From Channallabes apus (lineage: Eukaryota > Chordata > Actinopteri > Siluriformes > Clariidae): a DNA stretch of 64,000 nucleotides. The translations under genes and the position numbers were made by a program. The notes beneath the pieces were generated by a model. The model had not been told where the DNA came from. It did no database searches and saw nothing but the letters and a program-made list of their open reading frames with translations. The DNA lies in assembly GCA_030522415.1 (NCBI GenBank), contig CM060126.1, positions 1,572,333 through 1,636,332 on the forward strand. The letters run 5' to 3'. Positions 33,101 to 41,454 of this stretch are shown here, one piece after another (within the stretch, counting starts at the first letter, position 1; every line of letters begins with the position of its first letter).

Positions 33101-33125
33101 CATGTTGAACGAGAATGAAGTGTGA
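21546..33125 (+). CDS. Gene 1: 20-exon Ser/Asp- and Lys-repeat protein (about 615 aa)
   Basis: Not recognised as a named family. Twenty exons join with all splice phases consistent and no stop (1848 coding nt). Coding exons: 21546-21567, 23028-23143, 23500-23610, 24012-24071, 24744-24819, 26395-26480, 26795-26887, 26993-27109, 27225-27329, 27455-27526, 28319-28369, 29572-29641, 30350-30450, 30717-30815, 30892-30987, 31064-31165, 31680-31781, 31920-32003, 32509-32565, 32898-33125. Most internal exons are phase 0-0 cassettes pairing a Ser/Asp/Glu block (SSSSSDSED) with a Lys/Arg block (7-20 residues). No signal peptide or membrane segment is visible, and the chain should be disordered. Alternating acidic-serine and lysine blocks recall Nopp140/NOLC1 in style, but its LisH and C-terminal domains are not seen. 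A nuclear or nucleolar scaffold phosphorylated by CK2 is a guess. The start ATG has G at +4. Exon limits are my reading, not transcript-proven. Confidence 0.8.
21588..21772. repeat. 28-bp minisatellite in intron 1
   Basis: About five tandem units of a 28-bp motif with cores CCGCACACCTACACC and TTCAATTCTACA, starting about 20 bp after the exon 1 donor and ending in degenerate CACACCTACACCC copies. Confidence 0.9.
21838..21900 (-). mobile_element. LINE 3' tail fragment in intron 1
   Basis: ATATAGCACTTTTAACAGCG and GTTACAAAGCAG match the inverted 3' end of fish L2-like LINEs, as at 28527. Confidence 0.5.
22589..22885 (-). mobile_element. tRNA-derived SINE in intron 1
   Basis: Inverted 8591-type SINE. 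The B-box complement GGAATCGAACC is at 22849-22859, with a second partial B-box copy (GGAATCGAGCC, about 22832-22842) just inside, so the head is locally duplicated. The body carries a short CA run. Confidence 0.85.
23028..23143 (+). CDS. Gene 1 exon 2
   Basis: Acceptor TTTGTAG, donor AAAG/GTTTAT, phase 1 to 0. Encodes AAWPLYSDGEQVGG and, later, VSEDQGGGPVNP: a non-repetitive segment with one Trp. Confidence 0.75.
23500..23610 (+). CDS. Gene 1 exon 3
   Basis: Acceptor TTCCCAG, donor AAA/GTAATT. Encodes DKPWSCDSSASSSAESDDDD, then a short Leu-Arg linker and a Lys block; the first acidic-to-basic cassette. Confidence 0.8.
24012..24071 (+). CDS. Gene 1 exon 4
   Basis: Acceptor TTCTATAG, donor GAC/GTGAGT. 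Encodes Arg, a run of twelve Ser, then DSDSSD: an acidic-serine half-cassette whose basic half is exon 5. Confidence 0.75.
24744..24819 (+). CDS. Gene 1 exon 5
   Basis: Acceptor ATCCACAG, donor TCAG/GTGGGA, phase 0 to 1. Encodes DEKKKKKKRRSQRKQ, then NAVITAIPES. Confidence 0.8.
25834..26160. repeat. (CA)n arrays in intron 5
   Basis: Three arrays at 25834-25858, 25957-26002 and 26091-26160, the last about 35 uninterrupted units. Confidence 0.9.
26341..26394 (+). promoter_or_regulatory. (TG)n acceptor tract before exon 6 with a CAGCAG end
   Basis: The polypyrimidine tract is replaced by about 23 TG units running to TCCAGCAG. Two AGs three bases apart allow a one-codon NAGNAG choice. A second GT tract begins about 10 bases after the exon 6 donor (26491-26540). 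Confidence 0.6.
26395..26480 (+). CDS. Gene 1 exon 6
   Basis: Phase 1 to 0; donor AGA/GTAAGC. Encodes LVLEIVLTPLKELNDEGEMK, then KAKKDSTR: the only clearly hydrophobic, helix-like segment of the chain (about residues 129-157). Confidence 0.75.
26795..26887 (+). CDS. Gene 1 exon 7
   Basis: Acceptor TTATGTAG, donor AAG/GTAAAA. All 31 codons are Lys, Arg, Gln, Asp or Asn, mostly Lys by AAG. Confidence 0.75.
26993..27109 (+). CDS. Gene 1 exon 8
   Basis: Acceptor TTTTTTAAG, donor AAG/GTACAG. Full cassette: DSSSSSSSDSSTSDSEDQD followed by about 17 Lys and MKK. Confidence 0.8.
27134..27192. repeat. (GT)n in intron 8
   Basis: About 29 units occupying half of the short 115-bp intron between exons 8 and 9. 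Confidence 0.9.
27225..27329 (+). CDS. Gene 1 exon 9
   Basis: Acceptor TTGATTCAG, donor ATA/GTGAGG. Cassette DSSSDSSSDDE, then a Lys-rich block ending MRKKKI. Confidence 0.8.
27455..27526 (+). CDS. Gene 1 exon 10
   Basis: Acceptor TTATTTAG, donor AAG/GTAGGA. Cassette YSSSSSSSSSSESEDEKSG, then QKLKK. Confidence 0.8.
28319..28369 (+). CDS. Gene 1 exon 11
   Basis: Acceptor GTTAGCAG, donor GAG/GTTTGA. Encodes ETGKCSPWGDAAAEGNE, a non-repetitive spacer with a SPWGD motif. Confidence 0.7.
28527..28860 (-). mobile_element. L2-like LINE 3' end in intron 11
   Basis: An inverted pentanucleotide tail (CAATT)n at 28528-28552 is followed by ATTTATATAGCGCTTTTAAC and the CAAAGCAGCTT motif, then AT-rich sequence and GATGAGCAAGCCAAGGGTGA. 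This order is seen in many fish LINE 3'UTRs. No coding part. Confidence 0.65.
29572..29641 (+). CDS. Gene 1 exon 12
   Basis: A perfect (CT)n acceptor tract ending TCAG; donor ACAG/GTTTGT; phase 0 to 1. Encodes GLLQGELEGRSG, then VMADDWSAPPT. Confidence 0.7.
30350..30450 (+). CDS. Gene 1 exon 13
   Basis: Acceptor TTCCCAG, donor AAG/GTCTAG (weak), phase 1 to 0. Encodes AFPAICEAERTDGRCDDGKR, then an acidic-basic block and KGKLRKKKK. Confidence 0.7.
30717..30815 (+). CDS. Gene 1 exon 14
   Basis: Acceptor CCATTAG, donor AAG/GTGCAC. Cassette DSASLSGSTSSCSESSSSDS, then EDDK and a Lys tract. Confidence 0.8.
30892..30987 (+). CDS. Gene 1 exon 15
   Basis: Acceptor CATTTTCAG, donor AAG/GTGCAC. Cassette VSSSSSSDSSSSSDDD then a Lys tract. 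First copy of the tandem exon pair. Confidence 0.8.
31064..31165 (+). CDS. Gene 1 exon 16
   Basis: Acceptor CATTTTCAG, donor AAG/GTTAAG. Duplicate of exon 15: VSSSSSSDSSSDDD, lacking two Ser codons but with a longer Lys tract. Confidence 0.8.
31680..31781 (+). CDS. Gene 1 exon 17
   Basis: Acceptor TTGCTCAG, donor ATT/GTGAGT. Cassette DSSSSSSDTSSSDSEDEK, then a Lys/Arg tract with one Asn and a final Ile. Confidence 0.8.
31920..32003 (+). CDS. Gene 1 exon 18
   Basis: Acceptor GTTACAG, donor AAG/GTGATT. Cassette ASSSSSDSEEELNKM, then KRKKSG and seven Lys. Confidence 0.8.
32509..32565 (+). CDS. Gene 1 exon 19
   Basis: Acceptor GCATCAG, donor AAG/GTGAAG. Encodes GSSSPSPCINDEKKKDDLK, the shortest and most degenerate cassette. 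Confidence 0.75.
32898..33125 (+). CDS. Gene 1 exon 20 (C-terminal)
   Basis: Acceptor CTGCGCAG; ends at TGA. Encodes a unique 75-residue acidic tail: EEVKEEPQDGGRED, YDIFPDDPTAGFP, VTWGVGALSYRFHQDPERN and a SEFSMLNENEV end. VKEEP is a SUMO-like site. This is the best query for finding relatives. Confidence 0.8.
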   Translation, partial: EEVKEEPQDGGREDRERYDIFPDDPTAGFPTEGAESQGEGSRVTWGVGALSYRFHQDPERNGNESEFSMLNENEV

Positions 33126-33352
33126 TTTATGTCATGTGCAGAATTTGGATCACAGCTTTCGTGTTGGAAATGAGTTTAAGTTCTTTATCTCAGAGCTAAC
33201 TGAAGAGATTGCTGATTTGTTACTTAAAGCAATTAGTTTTTTCCTTATGGAGATAGAAATTATTATTTTTTGTAGTTTAGGTTTTAGACAGTTTCTCAGA
33301 TTTTAGATTTCCTCCAATGAGCATCAAAGTCTAAAACGAGTCAGAAGGGACA

Positions 33353-33386
33353 AATAAAATTTAAAAGTTTGCTATTAGCGAATAAA
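33353..33386 (+). terminator. Polyadenylation signals of gene 1
   Basis: AATAAA hexamers at 33353-33358 and 33381-33386, about 230-260 bp after the stop codon, giving a short 3'UTR. Confidence 0.6.
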
Positions 33387-34226
33387 CCTGATTGTAAATT
33401 ACAAACGCTTGGTGGTTGTATGGATGCTAGCTTAACAACACAAATCAATTCATATGATTTACTTTAATAGTCCTGCTATTTCAGAACAAAGAAAAGTTTT
33501 TATTTTTAATAACATTATAGTGAATAAGGCAGCAAGAGTGAAAAAATTGCTAAATAAAAAATTGGACCCAGGTCTCAATTTTTTATAAAAGAATCTGGAC
33601 ACGTGTTTGACTCTTTCACTCCCAGATGGACAGAAATAGAGATTGCGAAGAAAAATGCTACAATTTGATTCTATGGTTTTTAATAATATTATATTTAGGA
33701 CATACATTTGCAATGAACAATACATAAACAACAAATAAGATTTTAGTTTGACTCATGTCATATTAATCTTTAATCATTTTGGTTAAAATGAGATACAGAT
33801 TTTTTTAATTGTTTTTTTTTTTCGGAATTTTGCTTTTTAATAGAAAACAATGTTTTAGGCTGTTTTTACGATTAAATAAAATTAAAATGAAACACCAAAA
33901 GAGCTTTATAGTGTGATGATGTTTGTGGAATTATCTGAATTATGTTTTTCATATAAAATATATTGAAGTCAGTTCCTTTTGTCACTTACATTATAGCAGC
34001 TATAAACACTTATCCGCTCACCAGATTCTCATTATTCTCTCTCTTCAAGTTAATAAGACAAAAATAACCTCTTACTGTACAAAATCTAACCTCCTGATCG
34101 AAAAATTTACTTTAATTAAAAGTTGCAGCTGTACCTCTTTTTGACACTAGAGACTCATTCTTTAAATCATAAAAACTTCACCAAATCAGCAATTATACAG
34201 CATATAGGCATTTCTCCTTATATGAA
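33387..34226. other. Intergenic; first copy of a local duplication
   Basis: No gene. From about 33610 to 34020 the sequence (TGGACAGAAATAGAG, TTGCAATGAACAATACAT, GAGCTTTATAGTGTGA, TTTTGTCACTTACATTATAG) recurs in the same order after 35540. There the second copy is split by the Gypsy element (35770-45714) and a Tc1 copy. Confidence 0.6.
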
Positions 34227-34800
34227 ATACAGTATCTTCTTCTTCTTTGTCTTTTGTCTGTTCCTTCTCAGGGGTCGCCACAGCGAATCATCTGCCTCCA
34301 TCTAACCCTGTCTTCTGCATCCTCTTCTCTCACACCAACTAACTTCATGTCCTCTCTCACTACATCCATAAATCTCGTCTTTGGTCTCCTGCCTTGCAGT
34401 TCCAACCTCAGCATCCTTCTTTCAATATGCTCACAATCTCTCCTCTGAACATCTCCAAACCACCTCAATCTGGACTTCCTCCGAACTCATTGCTTGTCAC
34501 TCCCAAACAGAACCTCAACATTTTCATCTCTGCTGCCTCCTGTCTTTTCTTCAGTGCCACTGTCTCTATAACATCGCTGGTCTCACCACTGTCCTGTACA
34601 CCTTTCCTTTCATACTTGCTGATATTCTTTTGTCACATAACACACCTGACACTTTTCTCCACCCATTCCAGCCTGCCTGTACTTGCCTCTTCACCTCCTT
34701 TCCACACTCTCCGTTGTTCTGGACCGTTTACTGTAAGTACTTAAAGTCCTGCACCTTCTTTACCTCTGCTCCCAGTAGCCTCATTGTTTCACTTGGGTTC
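34227..34800 (-). mobile_element. RTE-type LINE, 3' end (5'-truncated)
   Basis: On the minus strand the C-terminal end of a reverse transcriptase is open from 34468 to 34268: MRWFGDVQRRDCEHIERR, then FMDVVREDMKLVGV and DRVRWRQMIRCGDP. This is the usual C-terminus of fish RTE/Rex3-like elements. The upstream part (to about 34800) is frame-broken. The 3' tail has CTTCTTCTT-type repeats in the plus orientation near 34231. Confidence 0.75.
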
Positions 34801-35769
34801 TTTTTTTAATTTTATTTTCACCCAAGATGTCTTGAAACAAACAACAAAAGATGGAACAGAACCAGACCTAAAACCATTTCAGTTCATCTATTCAGGCTGA
34901 TCTGAAGTATCAGAATCTAAAATAAATAAAAAAATCTGCCAACCAAAGGAGGAAAACATCTCCATATGGTATACGATCAGTTCTGATCCATTAAAAAGTG
35001 TTTAGAGTTCTTGTGTTCAGAGTGTGCACAAGCGCCGCTAAATTATAGAGTTGGAAATCTCAGCATTTGCTGTCATTTACAGTTTTAGCTCATACTGTAC
35101 ATCCAGACTTTAGAAATGGGTTTAAATTAGAAATCTTAAATCTCAGGTGAAGGTTAATAAACTCTCCTTAACAGACTATTTATGTTTCAGTGGCAAAACC
35201 TATAAAAACGTACTTAAAACAAGATTAGATGCATAAACTTAAACAGGAAATCCATGCATTATTTGCATATACTGTGATGACAAACTGTCTTTTCAGCTTA
35301 ATCCCAGGACAATACCGCAAGTTGTTGTTGGTTCAGTTCCAGGATAATTTCAGAGTGTAAACCAACACACCCATTTTTTTTTTTACATTTTTGTAGAACA
35401 GGAAATTCCAGAGTCTCAGGTTACATGATAAACATTCATCATAATCAGTTTTATAGTCACATGACAGGTTGTATCTGTGTTGAAGTGCTGAGATGACCTT
35501 GAAGAGGTTAAATTTCTCAGGAAACTTTAAAACTCTCAGATTGACAGAAATAAAAAATGATGATACATTGTTTTTTCTTTTTCTTTTTTTTGCAATGAAC
35601 AATACACAACTTTTAGTTTAACTCACACTCATTATGTATAAAATGAGATTCAGATTTATCTTTTCTACATGTGGCTTTTTAATAGAAAATTGATTCAGGC
35701 CATTTATGATTAAGGACACAACAGCATTAACAGGATGAACAGTGATGCCTGGACACAATATAAACCCTA
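34801..35769. other. Intergenic; linker of the local duplication
   Basis: No gene. GTTGTTGGTTCAGTTCCAGG (about 35321-35340) with the following AAACCAACACACCC recurs near 47258-47302. This shows that 33610-35400 is one unit of a roughly 1.8-kb tandem duplication. The unit's second copy starts near 35540. Confidence 0.55.
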
Positions 35770-36153
35770 TGTCATGCACACTCAATCTGCGCCCGGCACT
35801 AGGACCCGGAAGTAAGGCGGGCGCCAAACCAGGAAGTATAAAAGAGGTAAACAAACGATGGCTTACCACTCAGTCATTGAGTTCGGCCCATGTCGGTTTC
35901 GGTTGTCGTTTCAGCAAACCGTGAGTACTCACCATTTGGTTTATCTGCTTTCTGCTATTGTCTGTGTATTTATAGGACGCAGGTTAAATTTGTGTTTTTC
36001 CCTTGCTCCGATTTTGTGAGAGTCCTTAGATTAAAGTCGCGTGGTTATCCTGCCTACTCGCCTCTCTCCGCGTTTGTGTTTACCATCCACGCTACATTGG
36101 GCTAACCGCTAAAGCTACGTCTTCTGGTCCCCGAGGTTAGTTCACTCCTGACA
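35770..36153 (+). repeat. 5' LTR
   Basis: 384 bp, TGTCA...TGACA ends. Contains TATAAAAG at 35837-35844. A start about 32 bases after the TATA box would fall on CTCAGTCATT (35869-35878). Confidence 0.95.
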
Positions 36154-36154
36154 G

Positions 36155-36164
36155 AATGACTGAG
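36155..36164 (+). other. Self-complementary primer-binding site
   Basis: AATGACTGAG begins one base after the LTR and is the exact complement of CTCAGTCATT at 35869-35878, the predicted RNA 5' end. There is no tRNA-type TGG primer site. This is the layout of Tf1/sushi self-priming. The gag ATG (36156) lies inside this site. Confidence 0.7.
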
Positions 36165-37145
36165 CCCTCCGCAGTAAACCCAGCGGATCATGCGCACCTC
36201 TGCGACGTGGTAGATCAGCATGCCGCGCTAATTGACAAGCTAACCGGGGAGATCGCTACTTTGCGCCTGGGCCTCCAAGACGTTGCGGCCTCAGGCGGGA
36301 GAACGCGGATCTCCGGGCGGCTGTTGCTGGCGCGGCTAGCGGGCCCCCCCCCCCCCACTGATGTCTTCTTATCATTACCAGAAAAGTGGAACGGCACGGA
36401 TGGGAAGTGCAGTGTGTTTCTGACAGCGCTCGATCTGGTGTTCGAGTTCAATCCCACCAAGTACTCCACTGATCGGCTACGCATTGTTCTTCTCGTCTCG
36501 TTGCTCAAAGGGCAGGCAGCTGAGTGGGCCACGGCAGTTCTCAGAGCAGACACGGACACCGCCCACTCATACAATGAGTTCACCCATCAACTCAGACTCA
36601 CTTTCGAGCACCCAGCGGGCGAGGTGGAGACCGACACAAGACTCTACCACCTGAGGCAGGGAGGATCGTCCGTGAGTCGCTACACAGCGGAGTTTCGTAC
36701 CCTCGCCGTACAGACCACGTGGGGCGATGCAGCGCTCCGGACGTCCTACTACGAGGGCCTGGCTTCTCGAATCAAGGACGAACTAGCCGGGCGAGAGCTT
36801 CCTGCTACCTTGGAGGGCTTGATCCAACTCGCTCTCCGGATCGACCAGCGCCTTCTCTCTCGCCCGAAGCCAGCCCCTCGCACCCTGCCACCTGCACCCA
36901 CCTTCACCATCACCACCCCACGACCCGCAGACTCCGCCTCCTACACCACCCCTGGACATGTCGGTTCTCCACCCCCTGCCGTGGTTGACACAGGAGCCGG
37001 GGAACCCATGCAATTAGGACGCGCCTCCTTGACCGCAGCAGAACGGGAGAGACGGTTTCGCGAAGGACTCTGCGCCTATTGCGGGTCAGCAACACATCAC
37101 CGGGCAGCTTGCCCTCTCCGGCCGGAAAACGCACAGGCCCGGTAA
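36156..37145 (+). CDS. gag-like capsid/nucleocapsid protein (329 aa)
   Basis: Structural protein of the retrotransposon particle. An N-terminal coiled-coil-like segment (HAALIDKLTGEIATLRLGL) is followed by a Pro-rich stretch coded across a 13-C homopolymer. The retrotransposon gag domain follows (LPEKWNGTDGKC, LVSLLKGQAAEWATAVL, RYTAEFRTLAVQTTW). The C-terminal zinc knuckle reads CAYCGSATHHRAAC (CX2CX4HX4C). The frame is intact. The same domain family was domesticated as PEG10 and RTL genes in mammals. pol overlaps its end in the -1 frame, so a -1 shift is expected. GGAAAAC at 37124-37130 is a possible but non-canonical slip site. Confidence 0.9.
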   Translation: MTEPSAVNPADHAHLCDVVDQHAALIDKLTGEIATLRLGLQDVAASGGRTRISGRLLLARLAGPPPPTDVFLSLPEKWNGTDGKCSVFLTALDLVFEFNPTKYSTDRLRIVLLVSLLKGQAAEWATAVLRADTDTAHSYNEFTHQLRLTFEHPAGEVETDTRLYHLRQGGSSVSRYTAEFRTLAVQTTWGDAALRTSYYEGLASRIKDELAGRELPATLEGLIQLALRIDQRLLSRPKPAPRTLPPAPTFTITTPRPADSASYTTPGHVGSPPPAVVDTGAGEPMQLGRASLTAAERERRFREGLCAYCGSATHHRAACPLRPENAQAR

Positions 37146-38019
37146 GAGGGGAGAGACACTCGCCGGGTCACCTTCGTGTCTCCGCCATCACCACCAACTC
37201 CTCCTGTCTCACGGTTCAGGTACACCTCCAGGTTGGCCACAAACGAGTCCGAAGTGATGCATTCATCGACTCCGGGGCAGCAGGTAACTTCATTGACACC
37301 TCGTACGCCAACAAACTGGGGGTAAAACTCGAGGCATTATCCCAGCCCGTTCGAATCACATCTGTCGACGGTCGCCCCCTATCCACCAGCCCAATCATCA
37401 CCCAAACAGAACCCATCACCGTCTCCATCAACCAACACCAAGAACAGCTACACTTTTACGTCACCTCCATCTCATCACCTCCCATCATCCTTGGACATCC
37501 CTGGCTGCTACAGCATGACCCCCTCATCTCCTGGACCCAGAACCGGATCCTCCAGTGGGGCGCGACCTGCAACGAACTATGCCTACGGGCAGCGGCTGGG
37601 ACGTGCTCTAGGGAGTCCGAGGCCCCCGACGTCGACACCAACTCCATCCCAGAGCCGTATCAGGACCTGGCGGAGGTCTTCTGCAAACGGCAAGCCACCC
37701 ATCTTCCTCCGCATCGTCCCTACGATCTCGCCATTGACCTCCAACCCGGTACAGTTTCACCCCGCGGCCACCTCTATTCGCTTACAACCACAGAGACGCA
37801 GGTCATGGAGGAGTATGTGACCAACGCCCTTCGCCAAGGCACCATCAGGCCCTCCTCCTCACCTGCCGCCGCGGGGTTCTTCTTCGTGAAGAAGAGAGGC
37901 GGTGAACTTCGCCCTTGTGTCGACTATCGGGGGCTAAACAACATAACCATCAAAAACCGACATCCATTGCCTCTTACCAACTCAGCCCTGGACGTCCTCT
38001 CTGGCGCCACCATCTTTAC
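37124..38019 (+). pseudogene. pol, 5' part: protease and start of reverse transcriptase
   Basis: In the -1 frame relative to gag. The aspartic protease active site is DSGAAGNFIDTSY near 37270-37308. Then come ILGHPWLLQHDP and the RT N-terminus (GTIRPSSSPAAAGFFFVKK, LRPCVDYRGLNNITIKNRHP). It ends abruptly at LSGATIFT, where a DNA element entered the codons for T and K. The reading frame runs on into the insert and stops at 38080, so the natural protein is lost. Confidence 0.9.
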
Positions 38020-38601
38020 TACAGTGGGAGCCACGTCAAACAGCCGCCTGGAGCATGACTGCTCCGTGGCAGTTCCATGAAGGGTTAATGCAGGCTTCGT
38101 GCATGGAATGTGATCCCCCGCGATGACGCAGTTAACGATGCCCCGCCCCATAAACGCCCCCATGCGCTTTCTAAAAAGATGGTTGCAATGCCGTATAATT
38201 CCGCCAGATGGAGCATTGACTGGCACAGTTAACTGCAGTGTCCAGGAAGCCCAATACCGTATCTTTAATATACAGACAGTTCTTGTATTGTCAACATAGT
38301 TTCATAAATAGATGAAAAAACAACAACAACAAACCGATTAATAAAACAGATTTGTTAAATCACTCAATACATAACCCATGATGATTATGCTATTTATTAT
38401 TTAATAATGAATTAATAAAATTAGTTAGTGAAATATTTTTAAGACATCCTGAAATGATCCTTAAAGACACGGTAGCGGCTGTAATTTGTCTATACCGATC
38501 ATTGTAGGTACGGAATAAAAACGCAGGCTACGTACAGTATTTTATATTACTGTGTATTTTACCTAGTTCCATTTAATATACTGATAGATAATATTTTGCT
38601 G

Positions 38602-38991
38602 CAAAGTAAAGCTCAAAATGTAACGTCTGCTTGGGTTTGTTTTCGTTATATTTTTGATGATGTTTTCGCTGATTTTTTCACTGATAGTCTACAAGTGGCA
38701 TAAGAAAAGCAATTAATGCCGCATGCAACCTGGAATAAATATCTGCCCATATGGATCAGTATTTCTTTAGTCATTTAATCATGCATAATGCTCCCCCGTC
38801 AAAAGATCTGATGGGGCATTAATCACTTATCACAACTGTGAATGGATGCGGCAGCAGAGACAGATTAAATCCCCATAAACACTTGGAAACAATAGTAAAA
38901 AAAAGTTCCAGAGGGTTAGCGCCTGTTATACTAATGTATTTTTACTGATTTTTTTTTTTACTGCTTATATTTCGTTGGGTTTTACGCAATT

Positions 38992-39045
<54 letters not shown>

Positions 39046-39640
39046 ACGAGAGAGAGGATACTCTGACAAGACCAACTTCCGTGTGGCTCCCGTGGCGCAA
39101 TCGGTTAGCGCGTGATACTTATAAAGCGGTCCAGGTGAAGCAGTGCCGAGTTCGAGCCTCGCCTAAAGCATTTTACTGCATATCGCACTATGTATGTGAC
39201 AAATAAAATTTGAATTTGAAAGTAAAGCTTAAAATGTAACTTCTGCTTTGGTTTGTTTTCGTTATATTTTTTATGTTTTCGCTGAAAGTCAAATTGGCAT
39301 AACAAATTGATTAATGGCGCATAATATCTGGAACAAATCTCTGTCCATACGGATCAGTATTTCTTTAGTCATTTAACCAGCATAATGTCCCACATTAAAG
39401 ATCTGATGGGGCATAAATCACTTATCACAACGGTGTATAGATGCAGCAGCAGAGACAGATTTAATCCCCATAAACATTCACACTTGAAAACAAAACTAAC
39501 AGAAGTAAACAGTTCTAGAGTGTTAGTGCCTGTTATCACAGGACAGGAATCACCTACAGGATACTACTGTATTTTACTGCTCATATTTTTTACCCTAGTT
39601 TCATTTGGTTTTATGCGATTTCATGTATTATTTGTGTGTG
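38602..39640 (+). repeat. Direct duplication of about 400 bp inside the insert
   Basis: 38602-39000 and 39218-39640 are diverged copies (shared GATCAGTATTTCTTTAGTCA, AGATCTGATGGGGCAT, AGCAGAGACAGATT, TCCCCATAAACA) with an offset of 616 bp. Between them lie a (GT)n array (38993-39042) and the tRNA-like sequence. Copy two carries about 50 extra bases near its end. Confidence 0.85.
39086..39169 (+). pseudogene. tRNA-Ile(UAU)-like pseudogene
   Basis: GCTCCCGTGGCGCAATCGGT and TAGCGCG form the acceptor and D arm of a vertebrate tRNA-Ile(UAU), with the TAT anticodon in ACTTATAAAG and an intron-like insert before TGCCGAG. The T loop TTCGAGC is present, but the 5' strand of the T stem and variable loop are deleted, and the 3' acceptor strand (CTAAAGC) pairs poorly with GCTCCCG. 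It is therefore unlikely to be functional. Confidence 0.75.
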
Positions 39641-40253
39641 TCTGTGTGTGCACAGTGTGTGTGTGTGTGTGAGTGCGAGAGATAGCGTGAGAGCGCGTGC
39701 GCGAGAGAGGGCTTTCATGCTGATTTATCCAAGGTTACTAAAACCTGGCTTACTACCTATAAAAAATATTTCAATTTAACTCATGGGTCTCAATCACAGA
39801 TGACACGACAAATTATATACTCTGAAACGTTCATTTGAACATTTAAAAATATATACAAAAACACGAATACTAATGTTATCATGGTGTAAATTATTAACAT
39901 TAGGTTAGGTCCTGCCCTTAATTAATTCATATTATAATTACTTTTACATAGTATAGTTACTGGACTGACATGACCAAAACTAGCTATTTCATTTAGCCTT
40001 TCTAAAATCAACCCATATATCATTTATAATCAGAAAACATAAAACATATTATGATCTGTTCAATAGCCCATCTGTTTTAATTTAGTTTGTATTTTTTATT
40101 ATTCATAAGACAACCTTTCAGTTTTGTAAATATTTTAGTTATAGTGTGTTAAGTCTTACTTTAGGTTAAACGTTTTTGAGAATTTTACCATCCAGCTTAG
40201 ATAAATGTTATGTCATTGATTGATAAAATCTGGATTAAGGATATTTTATTATA

Positions 40254-40257
<4 letters not shown>

Positions 40258-40326
<69 letters not shown>
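40258..40326. repeat. (TA)n microsatellite in the nested element
   Basis: About 34 TA units followed by a T-run. Confidence 0.95.
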
Positions 40327-40343
<17 letters not shown>

Positions 40344-41454
40344 TTTAGTTTCCCCCTGAGGGATTGCCACCTTATTGTGGTCTGGGGGTTTGCGTGCCTC
40401 AACACAATTCAGCAAATACAAAACTGTTACTATACAGTAAGGCCAGGTAAAAACAGTGCTTGAACATGATGCCCCCCTCCCCCCACCCCGTGTTGTCTGG
40501 TCTAGAACCGCGCTGCCTCTGACCGTCTTTTGTCTTGTAAATGAGTATTCTCACTCACCTTCCAATCCCCCCCAGCGCACACACTCTGTTTGTACTGTAA
40601 ACTGTACTGTAACTGTGTTTGCTAGGGCACTTGGTTATACACAGTACTTTAATGTATGGAACACTTACTTAACTTACTGGTTTAAACATCGCTTATTACC
40701 TTATTCAGCAAAATAAATTCATTATTAACGTATTGAAGTATTTTAGTTAAGGACAAAAACTGTGCTTGTGTTTAGAACTGCTGAACAGCCGAAAACACAC
40801 ACACACCCATCCCCCCGCCAAAAACACACACACACACACAGAGCAATTAACACCATGTCATACTCAGGAGTGGAAGGTGAGAAACCTCAATGGAGAATAC
40901 CAAGTTTGTCGTTGCTCTTTTGGAGTTCTTAAAACCCAAAACATTTATTTATACTGAGAAAAAATTATTATGGGTCACAATCACAAACACAAATACATAT
41001 AATCAAGTGTTTAACTGGTTTCATTTGTTTCTATGATCAATAATAATTATTATTATTATTTTCAGCCCAACTCTTTGACTATTTAAAACAAAGTTGTGTC
41101 CCATTTTTTGCCCATTGAAGTTGTTGGTTCAACTAAACAATTTTTAAATACCCAAACAATCCCCCAAAATTAAAACACGCAAAACATGACTTTAACAATT
41201 CAATTTATTCTTCCAAAATTAGTCAAAGTTAAAACAGTAATTTATATAAAACAGATGAATACATGTTGTCTTTTTGCTTAAAGTTCATTAAACTACCCGG
41301 ATACACCAGCTGCTTATAAGTCTCTATCTATAGTCCTTTTACATTAAAATATTAATTTTTCAAATATCAAAACTATTAAACATGGAACAGCTGAAGTCTT
41401 TGTTTCCCCCAAAGTACTGTATCAGACATTTTGCAGTTCTATGTTCAGAATATA

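Noticed and set aside
39086..39169. A functional tRNA-Ile(UAU) gene
   Set aside because: One strand of the T stem is missing and the acceptor stem is poorly paired, so it is scored as a pseudogene.
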